Assembly (NCBI GenBank): GCA_020720905.1
Contig: DYNT01000030.1
Span: 1-10,809 of the forward strand
Source: Micavibrio aeruginosavorus
Lineage (GTDB): Bacteria; Pseudomonadota; Alphaproteobacteria; UBA9219
Reading direction: 5' to 3'
Length of the DNA stretch: 10,809 nucleotides
Positions 7,640-10,809 of this stretch are shown in pieces. The position numbers and the translations under genes were made by a program. The stretch's first letter is position 1. Every line of letters begins with the position of its first letter. The notes beneath the pieces are model-generated. The model saw only the letters and a program-made list of their open reading frames with translations. It was not told where the DNA came from and did not search any database.

Positions 7640-8374
7640 TTAAGACCCGAAAAGCTTTTTCAGAAGGCCTTTCTTTTCCTCTTTTGGCGCAGGAGTCGTG
7701 AGTGGCGCTGGTTCTCCTGTGCTGGGCGCTGTAGCCTTTAGTGCAGCTTCGTCAGCATCTTTTTCCTTGGGTTGCTTATCCATTAAAGGCTGATGTTCTT
7801 CCATGCGCGCCTTCATGGCCTCTTCTTCTTTTGCCTTTTGAGCTTCTTTAATTTTAGGGTCTTTAAGCGAGTCTGGAATAAGGACGGCGCTAATAACCTG
7901 AACCACGCCGTTCATAGAGCCTTGGTCTTCGGCAACAATGGTGGCCTCACCAACCTTCAATGTCTTGCCCGTTCCATCAAAACCAATCATATCGCCAGAG
8001 GCAGAGCTAGGCGAGGCGCGACGCCCCTTAATGTTTGCAGAAAACACAACGCTGCCGTTAATCATATGATAGCGAACAAGATTTTTAAGGCCATCTTTGG
8101 ATTCTTTGGCGCGAGCAAGAACATCGCTGGAAAGCTTTTCCATCGCGGCGTTATTAGGGGCAAAAACGGTCAGTCTGGCCTCTTTGCTTGTAAGTTCACT
8201 TTCAAGGCCTGCTTTTTCTACCAGAGCGGCAAATTGGCTTAAGTCTTTATTGCCCGTTAGAACCTTCATAACATTTTCAGGTCTAGCGGCCTGCGTTGCC
8301 GCCACAGCAGAAAATGAAAGCAAAACACCAAGCGTCAGCGAAGACAGAAAGGCCAAGGTACGAGTCCTGTTCAT
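7640..8374 (-). CDS. Secreted fasciclin (FAS1) domain protein with charged C-terminal tail
   Basis: FAS1 domains occur in secreted or surface proteins and often mediate adhesion; the role of this protein is unknown. The 244 residues begin with a signal peptide (MNRTRTLAFL, then a hydrophobic stretch to AVAATQAA), probably cleaved after an AxA motif near residue 25-30. One FAS1 domain spans about 33-168, with the H1-type motif LTVFAPNNAAMEKL (68-81), the conserved YH pair (102-103) and a closing MNGVVQVISAVLIP (154-167). A tail of about 75 residues follows: Lys/Glu-rich at 172-208, Pro/Thr/Ala-rich at 214-230, ending in basic KKGLLKKLFGS. No lipobox or membrane anchor is seen. The ATG chosen has GGGAG eight bases upstream; longer in-frame starts would bury the signal peptide. 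It stands alone, divergent from the prepilin peptidase gene. Confidence 0.88.
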   Translation of the reverse strand: MNRTRTLAFLSSLTLGVLLSFSAVAATQAARPENVMKVLTGNKDLSQFAALVEKAGLESELTSKEARLTVFAPNNAAMEKLSSDVLARAKESKDGLKNLVRYHMINGSVVFSANIKGRRASPSSASGDMIGFDGTGKTLKVGEATIVAEDQGSMNGVVQVISAVLIPDSLKDPKIKEAQKAKEEEAMKARMEEHQPLMDKQPKEKDADEAALKATAPSTGEPAPLTTPAPKEEKKGLLKKLFGS

Positions 8375-8417
8375 GTTTTTCTCTCCCATGATCGTGAAAG
8401 CCCTAGAATCGGGCATT

Positions 8418-8444
8418 TTGATAGGCAATTTCTTGTTTTAGATT
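8418..8444 (+). promoter_or_regulatory. Weak candidate promoter for the prepilin peptidase-murJ pair
   Basis: TTGATA (5 of 6) and TAGATT (4 of 6) are 15 bases apart, a short spacer, about 40 bases before the prepilin peptidase ATG. It overlaps the candidate promoter on the opposite strand. Confidence 0.22.
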
Positions 8445-8469
8445 TATAGGTATTCACGTTCATGGTCAA
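8443..8469 (-). promoter_or_regulatory. Candidate promoter for the fasciclin gene
   Basis: On the minus strand TTGACC (5 of 6) and TATAAA (5 of 6) are separated by 15 bases, about 69 bases before the fasciclin ATG. The hexamers are the best in the window; the spacer is shorter than the usual 17. Confidence 0.4.
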
Positions 8470-8483
8470 TGAGGTGATTCACG

Positions 8484-9260
8484 ATGGAAGAAAATAACTT
8501 TCTCACAATCCTTTTCAATCTTCTGGCTGGCGGAGGGCTGGGGCTTGTCTCGGCTTCGCTTGCGGCGCATTTTGGCTATCGCTCGGCTGACAGATTGCCT
8601 GGAGAAAGCCGCCTGCCCCATTGCTTTTTTTGCTTAAGGCCCCTGCAGCTTCATGAGTATTTTCCTCTGTTTGGGTGGCTTTTAAGACCCGCTTTGAAGT
8701 CCTTCCCCTGTCCTTGTGGCAAAAAAACAGGGCAATGGATGCAACCCGCCGTCGAAGTGTCGGGCTTTGTGCTGGGCATTATCGCCATCGCCATTGCAGG
8801 ATGGTCCCCCGTCCTTATCCCTCTTTGCTTGGCGTTAGGTCTGTTGCCCGCCATTGCGATGATCGATTTAGCTTTTGGGATTATCCCAGACGGCTTGAAT
8901 ATAACGCTTGGTCTTCTGGGCGTGACAGGCCTTATCTTAGGGCAAGGCGATCTCTTTATGGGGCTTGTTGGATCAGCGGGCTTGTTGGGCATGGGGCTTT
9001 TGCTCGCCATCGTGTACAGCAAGTGGCGCGGGCGTGAGATGCTGGGGCTGGGCGACGTGAAATTTTTTGCCGCCGCTGGTTTGTGGCTGCCCGCCATGAT
9101 GATACCGTGGTTTTTGATCATCGCGGGCCTCTTGGGGGCGGCGATGGGTCTGTTTTGGAAGCATATGAGCGGCGCGAAAGAGTTTCCCTTTGCCCCCGCT
9201 TTGTGTCTGGCTTTGGCTGGCTGCTTGTATTATCAACTCTATGTCTTTTCCTCTTTGTAA
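8484..9260 (+). CDS. Type IV prepilin peptidase (A24 family leader peptidase/N-methyltransferase)
   Basis: Inner-membrane aspartic protease that cleaves prepilin or pseudopilin leaders, and in two-domain enzymes also methylates the new N-terminus. The 258 residues show the two-domain PilD-like layout. The N-terminal cytoplasmic segment (about 38-90) has cysteines at 47, 50, 76 and 78 and the YFPLFGWL patch that corresponds to the usual IPVLSWL. Several membrane helices follow, with the two catalytic aspartates Asp128 (AMIDLAFGIIPDGLN) and Asp191 (GLGDVKFF). The second cysteine pair is CPC, one residue tighter than the usual CxxC. GAGGTGA precedes the ATG. It is the first gene of a pair with murJ, nine bases on. 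No pilin or secretion genes are in the window, so its substrates (type IV pilus or type II secretion pseudopilins) must be encoded elsewhere. Confidence 0.93.
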   Translation: MEENNFLTILFNLLAGGGLGLVSASLAAHFGYRSADRLPGESRLPHCFFCLRPLQLHEYFPLFGWLLRPALKSFPCPCGKKTGQWMQPAVEVSGFVLGIIAIAIAGWSPVLIPLCLALGLLPAIAMIDLAFGIIPDGLNITLGLLGVTGLILGQGDLFMGLVGSAGLLGMGLLLAIVYSKWRGREMLGLGDVKFFAAAGLWLPAMMIPWFLIIAGLLGAAMGLFWKHMSGAKEFPFAPALCLALAGCLYYQLYVFSSL

Positions 9261-9269
9261 CGAGACCGC

Positions 9270-10809
9270 ATGAGTTTCGCTCGCGCCCTTGCCACAGTCA
9301 GTGGTTTTACAATGCTCAGCCGCATTGCGGGCTTTGTCCGCGACACATTGACGGCGGCTTTTTTAGGGGCGGGCGCGCAGGCTGACGCGTTCTTTGTGGC
9401 GCAGCGCTTACCCAACTTGTTCCGCAGTCTGTTTGCCGAAGGCGCTTTCTCAGCGGCGTTTGTGCCCCTTTACGCATCGGAAAAAGAGCGCAACGGCGAT
9501 GAAGCTGCCAAGCTTTTCGCCGGAGAAGCTTTGGCGCTGATGATCACGTTGCTGGTTCCCTTCACCATCCTTGTCATGCTGCTGATGCCATGGGTTCTGC
9601 GCCTTATTGCTCCCGGCTTTCATGACGAGCCTGTCAAATTCGCGCTGGCCGTAAAATACAGCCTTATCACGTTTCCCTATCTGCTTTTGATTTCCATCAC
9701 CGCTTTGCAAAGCGGCGTTTTGAACGCGCATGGCCGCTTTAGCCCTGGCGCAGCGGCCCCCATCATGCTCAACATTATCATGATCGCCGCCCTCCTCCTC
9801 AGCAGTTTCTTTAGCTGGAATGTCGCTGAGGCTTTGGCGTGGGGCATGGTGATTTCTGGCGCGGCGCAGGCGCTTTGGCTTACGATCAGCTGTCGCAACG
9901 CGCAGATCAACATTCCCCTTATAAGGCCGCATCTGTCGCTGGCCTGTCGCCAGTTGTTTAAGAATATAGGCCCCGGCGCGGTGGGCGCGGGCGCGACGCA
10001 AATCAATCTGCTGCTCACCACCATTCTGGCCTCTATGCTGCCGACGGGCGCGGTGTCGTATCTTTATTATGCGGATCGGCTTAATCAATTGCCATTGGGT
10101 ATCATCGGCGTGGCGGTGGCCACCACGCTTTTGCCCATCCTCTCTAAGCATGAGACAAACGGCGATGGCAGTGCAATCCGCCACACGATCAGCCGCGCTG
10201 TTGAGTTTTCTCTTATCCTTGGTCTTCCCGCCGCCATTGGCCTTGGCCTTGCCGCAAAGCCTATTATTCAAACGCTTTTCGAACACGGAGCCTTCACGCA
10301 TCAAGACACGCTTGCAACAGCGGCGACGCTTTCAGCCTATAGTCTTTGCGTGCCCGCCTTTTTGCTCGCCAAGATTTTCTCGGCGCGTTTCTTTTCCTAT
10401 CAAGACACCAAGACGCCTGTTCAAATCGCCATCGTGTGCATGGCGGCAAACGTCGCCCTTGCAGTCATCCTTATGGGCTGGCTTGAGCATGTTGGCATGG
10501 CGCTGGCGACCAGCGCCGCAACGTGGCTTAACGTCCTCCTCCTTTATGGAAAGTTGAGCGCGCACGGCGAGAAGCTAGCCGATGAGGCGCTGTTAAAACG
10601 CCTGCCTCGCCTTTTGATCAGCGCAGGCGGCATGAGCGCCCTGACCTACTTCAGTTGTAAAAAAACAGCCTTTTTGTTCACGGACACGCCTCTTTGGGAT
10701 AAAATAATAGGCCTTGCCCTTATCATAGGGCTTTCATCAGCCTTTTATGTCGTGCTATTACAGGTAACGGGCGCCATTAGCCTTAAAGAACTTCTCTCGC
10801 GATTTAAAG
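9270..10809 (+). CDS. murJ: Lipid II flippase MurJ, 3' end cut by window edge
   Basis: Inner-membrane MOP-superfamily flippase that moves lipid II across the membrane for peptidoglycan synthesis. I translated 513 residues with no stop; the frame is still open at the last base. The length is already near that of the family, so few residues should be missing. The protein is hydrophobic throughout with about 14 membrane segments. The N-terminus SRIAGFVRD, then GAGAQADAFFVAQRLPNLFRSLFAEGAFSAAFVPLY, is diagnostic. Arg18, Arg24, Asp39, Arg52 and Arg270 (YYADRLNQLPLG) match functionally important residues of E. coli MurJ at the same numbers. LNAHGRFSP (151-159) and LFEHGAFTHQDT (336-347) are also typical. 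The ATG lies nine bases after the prepilin peptidase stop with only a weak Shine-Dalgarno, so translation is probably coupled. Confidence 0.95.
   Translation, partial: MSFARALATVSGFTMLSRIAGFVRDTLTAAFLGAGAQADAFFVAQRLPNLFRSLFAEGAFSAAFVPLYASEKERNGDEAAKLFAGEALALMITLLVPFTILVMLLMPWVLRLIAPGFHDEPVKFALAVKYSLITFPYLLLISITALQSGVLNAHGRFSPGAAAPIMLNIIMIAALLLSSFFSWNVAEALAWGMVISGAAQALWLTISCRNAQINIPLIRPHLSLACRQLFKNIGPGAVGAGATQINLLLTTILASMLPTGAVSYLYYADRLNQLPLGIIGVAVATTLLPILSKHETNGDGSAIRHTISRAVEFSLILGLPAAIGLGLAAKPIIQTLFEHGAFTHQDTLATAATLSAYSLCVPAFLLAKIFSARFFSYQDTKTPVQIAIVCMAANVALAVILMGWLEHVGMALATSAATWLNVLLLYGKLSAHGEKLADEALLKRLPRLLISAGGMSALTYFSCKKTAFLFTDTPLWDKIIGLALIIGLSSAFYVVLLQVTGAISLKELLSRFK

Noticed and set aside
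8452..8483. Direct repeat ATTCACG in front of the prepilin peptidase gene
   Set aside because: Seven bases occurring twice in a short AT-rich gap is not beyond chance, and no further copies support an operator.
9450..10304. A 284-codon minus-strand open frame
   Set aside because: It is antisense to murJ; the composition is rich in Arg, His, Lys and Gln as expected of a shadow, with no family features.

Overview
The window looks like chromosomal core from an alphaproteobacterium of moderate GC content. The best evidence is a PopZ-type pole-organizing protein (DUF2497), a glycine-rich SecG with an alphaproteobacterial-style tail, the secG-pyrG gene pair, and a MurJ and a TrpC with alphaproteobacterial-type sequences. 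The genus cannot be read from this stretch. No phage, transposase, CRISPR array, tRNA or rRNA was found.

Minus-strand block, positions 6583 down to 1. Transcription order is a TviB/WbpO-type nucleotide-sugar 6-dehydrogenase, a UDP-glucuronate 4-epimerase-type enzyme one base downstream, popZ, a 406-base gap, secG, pyrG and cca. The two sugar enzymes should make an activated uronic acid for a surface polysaccharide. secG, pyrG and cca are tightly spaced and probably form one operon joining protein export, CTP synthesis and tRNA CCA-end synthesis, which consumes CTP. cca runs off the left edge within a few residues of its expected end.

The gap between popZ and secG holds the least ordinary DNA. 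There is a 25-bp perfect tandem duplication of the 3' end of popZ. Next to it is a roughly 172-bp element with imperfect terminal inverted repeats and a chain of nested or consecutive perfect hairpins, ending in a terminator-like hairpin plus T-run on the plus strand, opposite to both flanking genes. Two small hairpins lie in the secG leader.

Plus-strand trpC (6748-7539) stands alone, divergent from the sugar operon. It has no visible Shine-Dalgarno, and a promoter-like sequence lies so close to its ATG that the mRNA could be leaderless. It converges on a minus-strand gene for a secreted fasciclin (FAS1) protein with a charged tail. A divergent plus-strand pair follows: a type IV prepilin peptidase and, nine bases later, the lipid II flippase murJ, which is still open at the right edge.

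Most of the window is housekeeping. I do not see a clearly new multi-gene system. The best candidates for something undescribed are the structured palindromic element between popZ and secG and the duplicated popZ end beside it.
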